Source: Bacteroidales bacterium
GTDB lineage: Bacteria > Bacteroidota > Bacteroidia > Bacteroidales > GCA-2748055
Direction of reading: 5' to 3'
Assembly (NCBI GenBank): GCA_030589895.1
Contig: JAUUZQ010000017.1
Location: 1 to 50,426 of the forward strand
Length of the DNA: 50,426 nucleotides
The notes below the pieces were generated by a model that saw only the letters and a program-made list of their open reading frames with translations, was not told the origin of the DNA and searched no databases. Position 1 is the stretch's first letter, and the number at the start of each line of letters is the position of its first letter. Below are positions 17,614-25,624 of this stretch, piece after piece. Made by a program: the position numbers and the translations under genes.

Positions 17614-19734
17614 CTATTTCACTATCATAAATTTGCGAGTGAATATTTCGTTTTGTAGCTGAATAGAGACTAAGTAATAACCACTGGTAAGGTTCAAATT
17701 GGCAGCCTCAATCCTGTATTTTGTTTGTTGAGTATCTTTGCGATAACTCCATATCTGCCTGCCTTGGATATCAAAAACAGCAAGGGTAAAAGCAGCTGGG
17801 TCTTTGAGTTCAATCATAAATGATAAGTTTCCACCAATATTCTGATTGACAGCAACATGAATAGTTTTCTGTTGATTAATAGATTTGCTTGCATCTGATA
17901 CATTATCGGACTCAATCGCACCGCGATAATAAATATCCTCAGTCCCCGGCCAGTCAAGCCCACTGTATGAAGCTCCTATAGTGAACATCTCAGAATTTCC
18001 TGGTCTGTAGCGCTCCCTGATTGCTGATGAATCAGGGAGTTCTTCATCAAATGCCAAAGGATCCAATTCAGGGTCTGTCTCCAAACCATTAATCTCCCAG
18101 CTCGTGCCTGAGCTTGATTGAAAATGTGATAGAGAAACATAGTTACCGCCATCTCCAAAATCATAAAAAAAAGAATATGCACCTGGAAATTTCTTGTAGA
18201 ACACATTTCCATCATAATGCGAACCGGACGAGACATGATCTCCCCTGTAAATAATTCTGTCGTCCAGGACAAGAAAAATATTGTTCAATACATATTTTTC
18301 CGGGTTTCCAATGACGGAATGAGGTCCTGAGGCAGTCCAATCGTACCCGCTTCTGCGTGTAACAATAGTATTATTATATACTTTCCACCAGGCGATCATA
18401 TGCCCATGAGAACCAAAAGGATCTATAACCATCCAGACAGGCCAATCGGATTCACGAAAATTCCCAGCTCGTCCTCCATGTTGATAGATAGAATTATCAA
18501 TAATATTATGATGAATGTATACATGTCCGGGAGGATTTGCTGTTGACTCCCTCGTGGAAATACCAGACCCAACGTTCCAAAGCATATTGTAAGCAAATTC
18601 TACATTGGAGATATCTGCATGAAAAGTTATGGCATCATCACGTAAACGAATAAAACTATTGTGTGTTATTGTAAGGTTAGAAGAACCTGCATTCACAAAG
18701 AGTGCATCAAATGCATCCCGAAAAGTACAATTAAGTATCCTAAAACCTGGAATCGAACCCTCAATTCCCGTTGACTGAAACTCCGGATAAGGCTCATGCA
18801 CTTCTTCCGGACGATTCTTTACATCTGTCCAATAAACATTTTGAGGGCAGCCATTATTGAAGTCACAATGATGAATATGAAAGTCATGTGCATCCCTGAC
18901 AACCATACCATATCTTCCAAAATTGATTCCACAGTTATCAAATTCAATATTATTGGCACCACCTCTTATATCCATTATATAATTTGCATAATTCAAATCT
19001 ATATCTTTGAAAATTATGTGTTCAGCACCTTCTAAATATATAAGAACCTTAGAAAGGAATACGGCAATTTCATGATTATTCGGATTTATATCAGTAGGAA
19101 CCGGGTCTATGTCATAGCCTTTATAATCAATTAAATCATTAGGATTATTAGTAAGCCTGATATATAAATGACCATCACTTCGTAATTGTATTCCCGGTCC
19201 CTGATAAAGTGGAGTAAGATTGTCAACAGGGCCATAGTAATCCGCCTCAATATTTGCATCTACTTCATATTCTATAAGATGAAGATTATCATTTACAAGC
19301 CATCCATTTACAAAATCTCCTGAAAAGGTTCTTGTACTTTTGTAAAGATTTATCCCGGCACTCACCAGCTCCCATTCTGTATTAGTCGTCTCTTTAAAAA
19401 AGGAAACTCCACCATCAATCACTGCATGCTCCCCGGGATACGATTCAATGGTTATTGGTGAAGTTGCCGTTCCTTTGAGATAAATAGAAACACTGCTTTC
19501 GTAATATGTTCCCTCCCGTAATCTCAACGTATCTCCAGCTGATAACTGTCCCACAGCATATTTAAACGTTGCCCATGGATTCTGGATGGAACCATCATTG
19601 CTATTATCCCCACCGGGTGCAGGTGCAACATAATAAGTGTTTGCAAAAGTGAACTGCATCAGCAAAAGAAAGCCTAATATCGAATATCCACGAAACCCGT
19701 TTGATCTGTTACAGATTTTTTTTATCATTTTCAT
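17614..19734 (-). CDS. Secreted right-handed beta-helix protein with T9SS sorting domain
   Basis: A 706-residue protein, opposite in direction to its neighbours. A signal region (about 1-31) precedes TYYVAPAPGGDNSNDGS, followed by the DUF1565-like opening NPWATFKYAVGQLSAGDTLRLREGTYYES. Beta-helix coils follow over about 220-560 (EHIIFKDIDLNYANY, FRILNCTFRDAFDALFVN, VYIHHNIIDNS). The end (FDIQGRQIWSYRKDTQQ to FTRKFMIVK) is a T9SS type A sorting domain. It would be secreted and probably attacks or binds the target polymer, but no family-specific catalytic motif was identified. It converges with the oxidoreductase gene at 17540 and diverges from the operon starting at 19934. Confidence 0.75.
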   Translation of the reverse strand: MKMIKKICNRSNGFRGYSILGFLLLMQFTFANTYYVAPAPGGDNSNDGSIQNPWATFKYAVGQLSAGDTLRLREGTYYESSVSIYLKGTATSPITIESYPGEHAVIDGGVSFFKETTNTEWELVSAGINLYKSTRTFSGDFVNGWLVNDNLHLIEYEVDANIEADYYGPVDNLTPLYQGPGIQLRSDGHLYIRLTNNPNDLIDYKGYDIDPVPTDINPNNHEIAVFLSKVLIYLEGAEHIIFKDIDLNYANYIMDIRGGANNIEFDNCGINFGRYGMVVRDAHDFHIHHCDFNNGCPQNVYWTDVKNRPEEVHEPYPEFQSTGIEGSIPGFRILNCTFRDAFDALFVNAGSSNLTITHNSFIRLRDDAITFHADISNVEFAYNMLWNVGSGISTRESTANPPGHVYIHHNIIDNSIYQHGGRAGNFRESDWPVWMVIDPFGSHGHMIAWWKVYNNTIVTRRSGYDWTASGPHSVIGNPEKYVLNNIFLVLDDRIIYRGDHVSSGSHYDGNVFYKKFPGAYSFFYDFGDGGNYVSLSHFQSSSGTSWEINGLETDPELDPLAFDEELPDSSAIRERYRPGNSEMFTIGASYSGLDWPGTEDIYYRGAIESDNVSDASKSINQQKTIHVAVNQNIGGNLSFMIELKDPAAFTLAVFDIQGRQIWSYRKDTQQTKYRIEAANLNLTSGYYLVSIQLQNEIFTRKFMIVK

Positions 19735-19812
19735 TTTATAATGATACTAATATAGTTTATTATTTAAATAAACAAGCGTATTTTACTTAAAAATACAATA
19801 TTAGTATAAGAT

Positions 19813-19870
19813 TAGTATAATAATTGTATTGATAAGTATTATATATTGGAATATGATTAATGTAATTTTG
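19813..19870 (+). promoter_or_regulatory. Promoter and paired half-sites of the 14-gene catabolic operon
   Basis: TAGTATAAT (19813-19821) and AAGTATTAT (19834-19842) are in direct orientation with a 21-base period. TAATTTTG (19863-19870), a perfect TAnnTTTG -7 box, starts 29 bases after the start of the proximal half-site. A third partial copy, TAGTATAAG, lies 11 bases (one helical turn) further upstream at 19802. The TTG start of the first gene is at 19934. The geometry is the same as at susC and the GH20 operon. The region is divergent with the gene at 17614-19734, whose own -7 box I could not place. Confidence 0.75.
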
Positions 19871-19933
19871 GAATTGACGATTCAGATGTTATTTTTAGTG
19901 GCTCTATTTTCATTAAAATAAAATTTACAGGAT

Positions 19934-20875
19934 TTGAAAAAAACAATAATTTCATGGATATTACTTTTTGCATGTAACCTGATGTGGTCACTTCAGTTTA
20001 CAGCCATCAAGTTAACTCAGGACCAGATGGGTCCGTTTTTTACAGTGTGGGGTCCCATGCTGATTGCTGCCATTTTAATAGCTCCCTTTGCTTTGAAGGA
20101 TTTTAAGAGCGATGGCAGAAAATTAAAAGATATTCTTATTTTCGGACAACTGGCATTACTGGGAGCTTTCCCTGCACAGGTATTGATGACCTGGGGCACT
20201 CAATATTCACTGGCAAGTAATTCAGCTATTCTTTCCCTTATTCTTCCGGTAACTACTGCCGTTTTTGCCTTTCTCATTCTAAAGGAAAAAATGAACAGGG
20301 TACGCTGGTTAAGTTTTGGTATTGCCATAATTGGTGTTATCTTAATTTCTACCGGTGATATACAGCAATTGAATTTCAGCTCAAAATATGCTCTTGGAAA
20401 TCTTCTTGTTTTTGTTGCCATCATCAGCAATTCATATTTTAATGTCGGGATTAAAAAAATTGCCAACAGGTATTCCGAAATGGAGATGGTATTTTACACC
20501 TACATTGCAATACTCATCCTGCTTACTCCTCTTCTGTTTTATTTTGAACGTGATGTATTCGCAAGAATTCCGGAATTTACGAGACAAACATGGACGGGCC
20601 TTACCTTGCTCACTCTGTTTCACAATTTCTTGTCAATGATTCTGTTTTTCAAGGCCCTGAAAATTTTGGATGCCATGCAGGTTGCTTTATCCAATTACCT
20701 CATCGCATTCTTTGGTCTTCCAATTGCCGCAATATGGCTTGGAGAAACATTAAATATTCATTCAATTTTTGGAGGTGTCCTGGTTCTTGTTTCTACTTTA
20801 ATTATCACAATAGTTGATTATAAAATGAATCAAAAATCAAAAATATTAAACGGTCAAAAAGCTAATAGTAAATAA
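19934..20875 (+). CDS. EamA/DMT-family inner-membrane permease
   Basis: A 313-residue protein with about ten hydrophobic helices arranged as two repeats, the fold of the drug/metabolite transporter (EamA, RhaT-like) family. It opens MKKTIISWILLFACNLMWSLQF from a TTG codon; no ATG lies nearer than codon 17, so TTG is probably the real start. The end is a basic tail (MNQKSKILNGQKANSK). It is the first gene of the 19934-38956 operon and stands directly before the cytoplasmic catabolic genes. It is therefore the best candidate in the window to carry the released monosaccharide, or another pathway metabolite, across the inner membrane. The solute is inference. Confidence 0.8.
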   Translation: MKKTIISWILLFACNLMWSLQFTAIKLTQDQMGPFFTVWGPMLIAAILIAPFALKDFKSDGRKLKDILIFGQLALLGAFPAQVLMTWGTQYSLASNSAILSLILPVTTAVFAFLILKEKMNRVRWLSFGIAIIGVILISTGDIQQLNFSSKYALGNLLVFVAIISNSYFNVGIKKIANRYSEMEMVFYTYIAILILLTPLLFYFERDVFARIPEFTRQTWTGLTLLTLFHNFLSMILFFKALKILDAMQVALSNYLIAFFGLPIAAIWLGETLNIHSIFGGVLVLVSTLIITIVDYKMNQKSKILNGQKANSK

Positions 20876-20893
20876 TAAATAGAAGTAATTAAT

Positions 20894-21937
20894 ATGGAAA
20901 ATCAAGTTAAGTGGGGCGTAATCGGCTCAGGCGGTATCGCAAGAAGAAGAACAATTCCGGAAGGAATCGTTCCTGCTCAAAATGCAAAACTAATTTCAGT
21001 TTATGACATAAGTGCAGAAGCAAATAATGATGTTGCTAAAGAATTTAATGTCACAGCATCTTCAGGTATGGAGGATTTTCTCAATTCTGATATAGATGCT
21101 GTTTATGTGGCTTCTCCGGCAAATATGCATCTTGAGCAGGTTATTGCCTGTGCCAAAGCAAAAAAGCATGTTCTCTGTGAAAAACCATTGGGGATGACCA
21201 TCGCAGAAGCTGAAAAAATGATCGCAGTTTGCAAAGAGGAAGGCGTTACATTAGGCACAGGATTTATGATGAGGTTTGTAACCCAACATCAGGCCGCTCT
21301 AAAACTAGTTCAGGATGGAAAATTAGGCAAACCTGTCTATGGCAGGGCTCAATTGTCTTGCTGGTACCCACCCATGGAGGGAGCATGGCGACAATCACCT
21401 GAAACTGGTGGCGGTGGCTCATTGATGGACATGGGTAGCCATTGCATTGATCTGCTGGAAATGTTCTTTGGTGAATTAAAGAGCGTTAGTTGCTTCACTA
21501 ATAATAATGTCCATTCTTATGAATCGGAAGATAGTGCCATTGTTTCATTAATGTTCAAAAATGGTGCTATGGCTACCGTTGACACCTATTTCTGCATCCC
21601 TGATAACAGCAGCAAGAATATCCTGGAGCTTTATGGTTCAAAAGGAAGTATTCTTGCAAAAGGAACGATTGGCCAGGGTGCTGCCGGTGAAATGATTGCC
21701 TATCTTGAAGGCGATGATGCTGGCTACGATGCTGAACAAACAAGAAATGCCGGTGATGGTATCGCTATAGATCCAAGCCCTGTTAATACCTATCTCGCTG
21801 AAATAGAAGAATTCAGCAGCGCTATCCTTGAAAACAGGAAGCCACAAAATAATCTTGAAATCAGCCTGCAGAGCCAGAAAGTACTTGCAGCATGTTATGA
21901 GTCAGCCAAAACAGGTAAAATTGTAGAACTCGCATAA
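20894..21937 (+). CDS. Cytoplasmic Gfo/Idh/MocA family oxidoreductase
   Basis: A 347-residue protein without a signal peptide. The N-terminal Rossmann domain reads WGVIGSGGIARRR, and CEKPLGM carries the conserved Lys of the family. GGGGSLMDMGSHCIDLLEMFF is the C-terminal substrate domain with the catalytic-type D-x3-H pattern. It would oxidise or reduce a sugar or sugar acid with NAD(P). It differs from the Tat-exported relative at 16137 in lacking the signal peptide and the Cys cluster. It lies 18 bases after the permease and 11 bases before the deacetylase, so it is part of the catabolic module. The substrate cannot be read from the sequence. Confidence 0.85.
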   Translation: MENQVKWGVIGSGGIARRRTIPEGIVPAQNAKLISVYDISAEANNDVAKEFNVTASSGMEDFLNSDIDAVYVASPANMHLEQVIACAKAKKHVLCEKPLGMTIAEAEKMIAVCKEEGVTLGTGFMMRFVTQHQAALKLVQDGKLGKPVYGRAQLSCWYPPMEGAWRQSPETGGGGSLMDMGSHCIDLLEMFFGELKSVSCFTNNNVHSYESEDSAIVSLMFKNGAMATVDTYFCIPDNSSKNILELYGSKGSILAKGTIGQGAAGEMIAYLEGDDAGYDAEQTRNAGDGIAIDPSPVNTYLAEIEEFSSAILENRKPQNNLEISLQSQKVLAACYESAKTGKIVELA

Positions 21938-21948
21938 ATTATTATATT

Positions 21949-22698
21949 ATGGAAAAAAGTGTATTAGGAATTTTTGCGCATCCTGATGATGCTGAAATTC
22001 TCTGTGCAGGCACACTCTCTTTATTGAGAAAAGCCGGATGGTCTGTTCATATAGCAACTGTGGCAATGGGAGATAAAGGCACTGCCACTCACACAAGGGA
22101 TGATATTATTCGCATCAGAAACGCAGAAGCTATAAAAGCTGCCACAGAAATTGGAGCGACCTATCATTGCCTTGATATCGATGATGTCTATGTACTATAT
22201 AATCGGGAGTCAATTAATAAAGCAACTGCCTTGGTAAGGAAAGTTCGTCCGGGTATTGTTTTCACAATGAGTCCGACCGATTATATGCTTGACCATGAGA
22301 TCTCAAGTCAGATTGCTCAAACTGCCTGTTTCGCCGCTGGAATTAAAAACATGGAAGTTGATGAAGAAGTCTATGAATATATACCTTCATTGTATTATTG
22401 TGATCCTATTGAAGGTACAGATAGATTTGGAAATCTGATTCTACCCTCTGTATATGTCGATATTTCAGATGAGATAGAAATGAAAGCGAAAATGCTGGCC
22501 TGTCATGAAAGTCAGCAGAGCTGGTTGAAATCACATCATGACAGCGAATATATTCAGGCAATGAGACGATTCTCTGAACAAAGAGGAAAAGATATAAATA
22601 AAGCCTATGCTGAAGGTTTCAGACAGCACCTGGGACATGGATACCCTCATGATAATATTCTTAAAGAGATACTTGGCGATCTTGTAGTAACTATGTAA
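21949..22698 (+). CDS. PIG-L (LmbE-like) family zinc de-N-acetylase
   Basis: A 249-residue cytoplasmic protein. [17 protein letters not shown] has the AHPDDAE zinc and catalytic motif that defines PIG-L deacetylases, and the third zinc ligand is probably the His in [17 protein letters not shown] near the C-terminus is typical of the family. These enzymes remove acetyl from N-acetylglucosamine-type groups. Its place beside a NagB-like gene and downstream of GH20/GH123 genes suggests deacetylation of the imported N-acetylhexosamine or N-acetylaminouronic acid. Other family members act on bacillithiol and mycothiol precursors, but nothing nearby points that way. Confidence 0.85.
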   Translation: MEKSVLGIFAHPDDAEILCAGTLSLLRKAGWSVHIATVAMGDKGTATHTRDDIIRIRNAEAIKAATEIGATYHCLDIDDVYVLYNRESINKATALVRKVRPGIVFTMSPTDYMLDHEISSQIAQTACFAAGIKNMEVDEEVYEYIPSLYYCDPIEGTDRFGNLILPSVYVDISDEIEMKAKMLACHESQQSWLKSHHDSEYIQAMRRFSEQRGKDINKAYAEGFRQHLGHGYPHDNILKEILGDLVVTM

Positions 22699-22732
22699 GC
22701 ACATTTATAAATACTTTAAAGGAGTAAATATT

Positions 22733-23665
22733 ATGCCTCGAAAAATGAGTATGTTGGCAGCCGACTGGTGGGATTTTACTACGCTTGATGATGAACTGTT
22801 AAATGAAGTAGCAAAGCTTACTCCAGAAGACTTATTCAACTTATCCAGAGAAGGTTTCAAGGTTGTATTTTACGATACCCTGGAGGATTTCTATCTTGCT
22901 GAGGCTCTTGAATACATTTCTGCATGGAAACAAGCATCCTCAGGTAATCCTGTTGGAATATGTGGCCCTGTCGGTCCAACTGAGCAACTTCCTTTAGTGG
23001 CTCGAATGGTCAATGAATTAAAATTGGATCTATCCAATGCCCATTTCTGGGGAATGGATGAGTGGATTGTCAATGGTAAAGAAATGGAAGTAACTAATCC
23101 CTTGTCATTTGAAAAAGCTGACAAAGACCTATGCTTCAACAAGATTGACAAAAAGATCAGAATGCCTGAGGAAAACATGCATTTCCCTAAAGCTGATACC
23201 AGTAAATACATCCAGAGTTGGGAGAGCGGAATTCGCTGTGCTGTGATGCAAGGAGGACAAGGAGATGTTAAGCACTGGGCATTCAATGATCCTTTTAAAA
23301 GAGAAGGTAAATATAAAGATGCACCTCCTACACCTGAAGAATTCCGAAAGCTTTCAACAAGAGTTGTAGACCTTCATCCTGTAACCTGTATGCAAAACGC
23401 AAGGACCAGCGGAGGGGGTGTAGTTACAGGAATTCCAATGCAAGCTATTTCAGTAGGTCCTGTACAAACATGGATGGCAGACAAAGTATCCATCTGGCAG
23501 GCAGGAACACATGACAATGCCTTCGGACAGCGACTAACTGCTTTTATGATCAGTAAAAAAATAATGGATAGTTCTGTACCAATGTCTCTATTGGCAGAGC
23601 ATCCAAATGTACAGTTTAATTACTATCGTGGTGGCATTGGTGTATGTGAAACGGAGATGCATTAA
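22733..23665 (+). CDS. NagB-like (glucosamine-6-phosphate deaminase/isomerase family) protein
   Basis: A 310-residue protein with the NagB fold landmarks: [13 protein letters not shown] (phosphate-loop equivalent), FWGMDEW with Asp109 (NagB Asp72), and [14 protein letters not shown], equivalent to GGVGNDGHIAFNEP of E. coli NagB. By-eye alignment keeps His143 (His181) and Arg172 (Arg224 in QNAR). It changes Asp141 to Val179, Glu148 to Asp186 and the phosphate-binding Lys208 to Asp261. It is also about 45 residues longer. NagB turns glucosamine-6-phosphate into fructose-6-phosphate and ammonia. The changes suggest another substrate, perhaps one without phosphate such as an aminouronic acid. It lies 34 bases after the deacetylase gene. 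Confidence 0.8.
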   Translation: MPRKMSMLAADWWDFTTLDDELLNEVAKLTPEDLFNLSREGFKVVFYDTLEDFYLAEALEYISAWKQASSGNPVGICGPVGPTEQLPLVARMVNELKLDLSNAHFWGMDEWIVNGKEMEVTNPLSFEKADKDLCFNKIDKKIRMPEENMHFPKADTSKYIQSWESGIRCAVMQGGQGDVKHWAFNDPFKREGKYKDAPPTPEEFRKLSTRVVDLHPVTCMQNARTSGGGVVTGIPMQAISVGPVQTWMADKVSIWQAGTHDNAFGQRLTAFMISKKIMDSSVPMSLLAEHPNVQFNYYRGGIGVCETEMH

Positions 23666-23688
23666 GATAAGAATGTTATTAAGGGAAA

Positions 23689-24357
23689 ATGGATTCAGCT
23701 GTTTATGAGGTATTAAAGCTTACCCAATCCATAGAGATTGATGCGGATTGGAACAAGATACAATGGCAGAAAAGCAAAGCTGTTGCATTGAAGAATTATA
23801 TGGGATCCAAACCCAAATTCTTTCCTGCTGTACAAGCAAAAATGATGTATGATGACGATTATTTATATGTCATTTTTCATGTAAAAGACTGCTGTGTACG
23901 TTGCACAACGAAAGAAATAAATGGCCCTGTGTGGGAAGATGCGTGTGCTGAATTCTTTTTTGCTCCAGATACTGGCTCCCCTGACAAATACTTTAATCTC
24001 GAAATCAATTGTGGCGGAACACCCCTGATGCATTATAATAAAATTGCCGGAAAAGATATAAAAATAATTGACCCCAACGATATAAAAAAAATTGAGATTG
24101 CGCATTCCTTGCCACAGATTATTGATCCTGAAATATCCGAAAATACAAAATGGTCCATAGAATATAAAATACCACTTAGGATGCTTGAAAAATATTCCAA
24201 AGTAAGCTATCCCAAACAGGGTGTCAGCTGGAGAGCCAATTTTTATAAAATTGCAGAGAATTCATCCAACCCCCATTATATTACCTGGTCTATTGTGGAA
24301 AATGAAATACCGGATTTTCACTTGCCAAATTTTTTTGGACTTCTAAAATTCCAATAA
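23689..24357 (+). CDS. CBM9-like carbohydrate-binding family protein
   Basis: A 222-residue protein resembling stand-alone family 9-like carbohydrate-binding proteins of Bacteroidota. It has IEIDADWNKIQW at the start, AKMMYDDDYLYVIFHVKD, VWEDACAEFFFAPD, YFNLEINCGGT and WSIEYKIPLRML, the alternating strands of a DOMON/CBM9 sandwich. No signal peptide precedes it, which is unusual for a glycan-binding protein. The start at 23689 follows the previous stop by 23 bases and no alternative upstream start adds a signal. It may bind a sugar in the cytoplasm, or the family name may mislead. It shares a fold type with the C-terminal domain of the 7010 gene. Confidence 0.7.
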   Translation: MDSAVYEVLKLTQSIEIDADWNKIQWQKSKAVALKNYMGSKPKFFPAVQAKMMYDDDYLYVIFHVKDCCVRCTTKEINGPVWEDACAEFFFAPDTGSPDKYFNLEINCGGTPLMHYNKIAGKDIKIIDPNDIKKIEIAHSLPQIIDPEISENTKWSIEYKIPLRMLEKYSKVSYPKQGVSWRANFYKIAENSSNPHYITWSIVENEIPDFHLPNFFGLLKFQ

Positions 24358-24418
24358 TCCAGACAATCAACAAATAGTAATTACGTATTTAAATACCAGC
24401 CGCAACCAACAACAAAAG

Positions 24419-25624
24419 ATGAAAAAGAGCAAGATCATTATCTCAGGAACAGGTTGCGCACTGGCTGACAATTTATATACCGGCGTAAAATTTAACAGTC
24501 CTCAGTTTCAAAAATATAGTTCAAAACAAACCGGCGATGGAGGTTTGTCTCCCGGTAAATTAGTGTTTACAGAAGAGATAGAAAAGTTTGCCGGCACTTC
24601 ATATAATAATATTTTAAGTTCCTTGACAGACAAGCATGAAGCTGATGCATTTAACATTGGAGGCCCGGGTATTGTATCCTTAATACATACTTCACAGTTG
24701 CTAAACAACGCTGAGTATGAAATAAAGTTTTTTGGACAAATGGGAGAAGATCAAACTGCCACTGAAATTCTCAATCTTGTAAAAAGAACCCCTGTCAATA
24801 CCTCAAATTACAGAAAAGTAAAAGGCAAACCAAGCCCTTTTACGGATGTTTTATCGGATGCTGCATACAATAACAACCAGGGGGAAAGGACGTTCATTAA
24901 TAACATAGGTGCAGCTTGGGATTTTTCCCCTAAATTGCTGGGAGAAGAGTTTTTCAATGCCCATATTGTTTGCTTTGGCGGAACAGCTTTGGTTCCACAA
25001 ATTCATGACAATCTAAGCTCCTTATTGACAAAAGCAAAAAAACACAACTGCCTTACTGTAGTGAATACCGTATATGATTTTCGGAACGAAAAAAATAATC
25101 CTGATAAGCCCTGGCCACTATGTAACACCAGGGACAGCTTTAAACTAATAGATCTTCTATTGATGGATTACGAAGAAGCTGCAAGAATAAGCGGGAATAA
25201 AACAATAGATAAGATAGCAGCATTTTTTATTGATCGGGAAGTTGCCTCCTTTATCATAACCAATGGAGGAAAAGAATTATATGCTTATTCCAATGGCAGA
25301 ATATTTAAAAAGAAAGACTTGAGCAAGTTGCCGGTTTCCATGAAGGTATCTGAAGATTTAAGAAAAGACCGAAAGATAAAGGGTGATACTACGGGTTGTG
25401 GCGATAATTTTGCCGGTGGCGCTATTGCTTCGCTCGCCTGGCAGCTTAAAACATCTCAACAAGGTAAGTTTGACTTTGATGAATTGCTTGCATGGGCTGT
25501 TTCATCAGGCGGATTTGCTTGTTTTTACCTGGGAGGATGCTATTTCGAGAAGTCGCCAGGTGAAAAAATATCCAAAGTGGAAGCATATAAAATTGAGTAC
25601 AGCAAACAAATTTCAGCTCTATGA
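24419..25624 (+). CDS. PfkB-family carbohydrate kinase
   Basis: A 401-residue protein with the ribokinase fold. NIGGPGIVSLIHTSQLL matches the first signature region. GDTTGCGDNFAGGAIASLAW is the second PfkB signature, in which the Asp of GCGD is the catalytic base and the GG forms the anion hole. It is longer than most PfkB kinases (about 310 residues) and has an extended N-terminus (residues 1-80). Family members phosphorylate sugars, nucleosides and 2-keto-3-deoxygluconate. The gene overlaps the next one by four bases (ATGA), a sign of coupled translation, so kinase and dehydrogenase probably act in one pathway. The substrate is not certain. Confidence 0.85.
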   Translation: MKKSKIIISGTGCALADNLYTGVKFNSPQFQKYSSKQTGDGGLSPGKLVFTEEIEKFAGTSYNNILSSLTDKHEADAFNIGGPGIVSLIHTSQLLNNAEYEIKFFGQMGEDQTATEILNLVKRTPVNTSNYRKVKGKPSPFTDVLSDAAYNNNQGERTFINNIGAAWDFSPKLLGEEFFNAHIVCFGGTALVPQIHDNLSSLLTKAKKHNCLTVVNTVYDFRNEKNNPDKPWPLCNTRDSFKLIDLLLMDYEEAARISGNKTIDKIAAFFIDREVASFIITNGGKELYAYSNGRIFKKKDLSKLPVSMKVSEDLRKDRKIKGDTTGCGDNFAGGAIASLAWQLKTSQQGKFDFDELLAWAVSSGGFACFYLGGCYFEKSPGEKISKVEAYKIEYSKQISAL

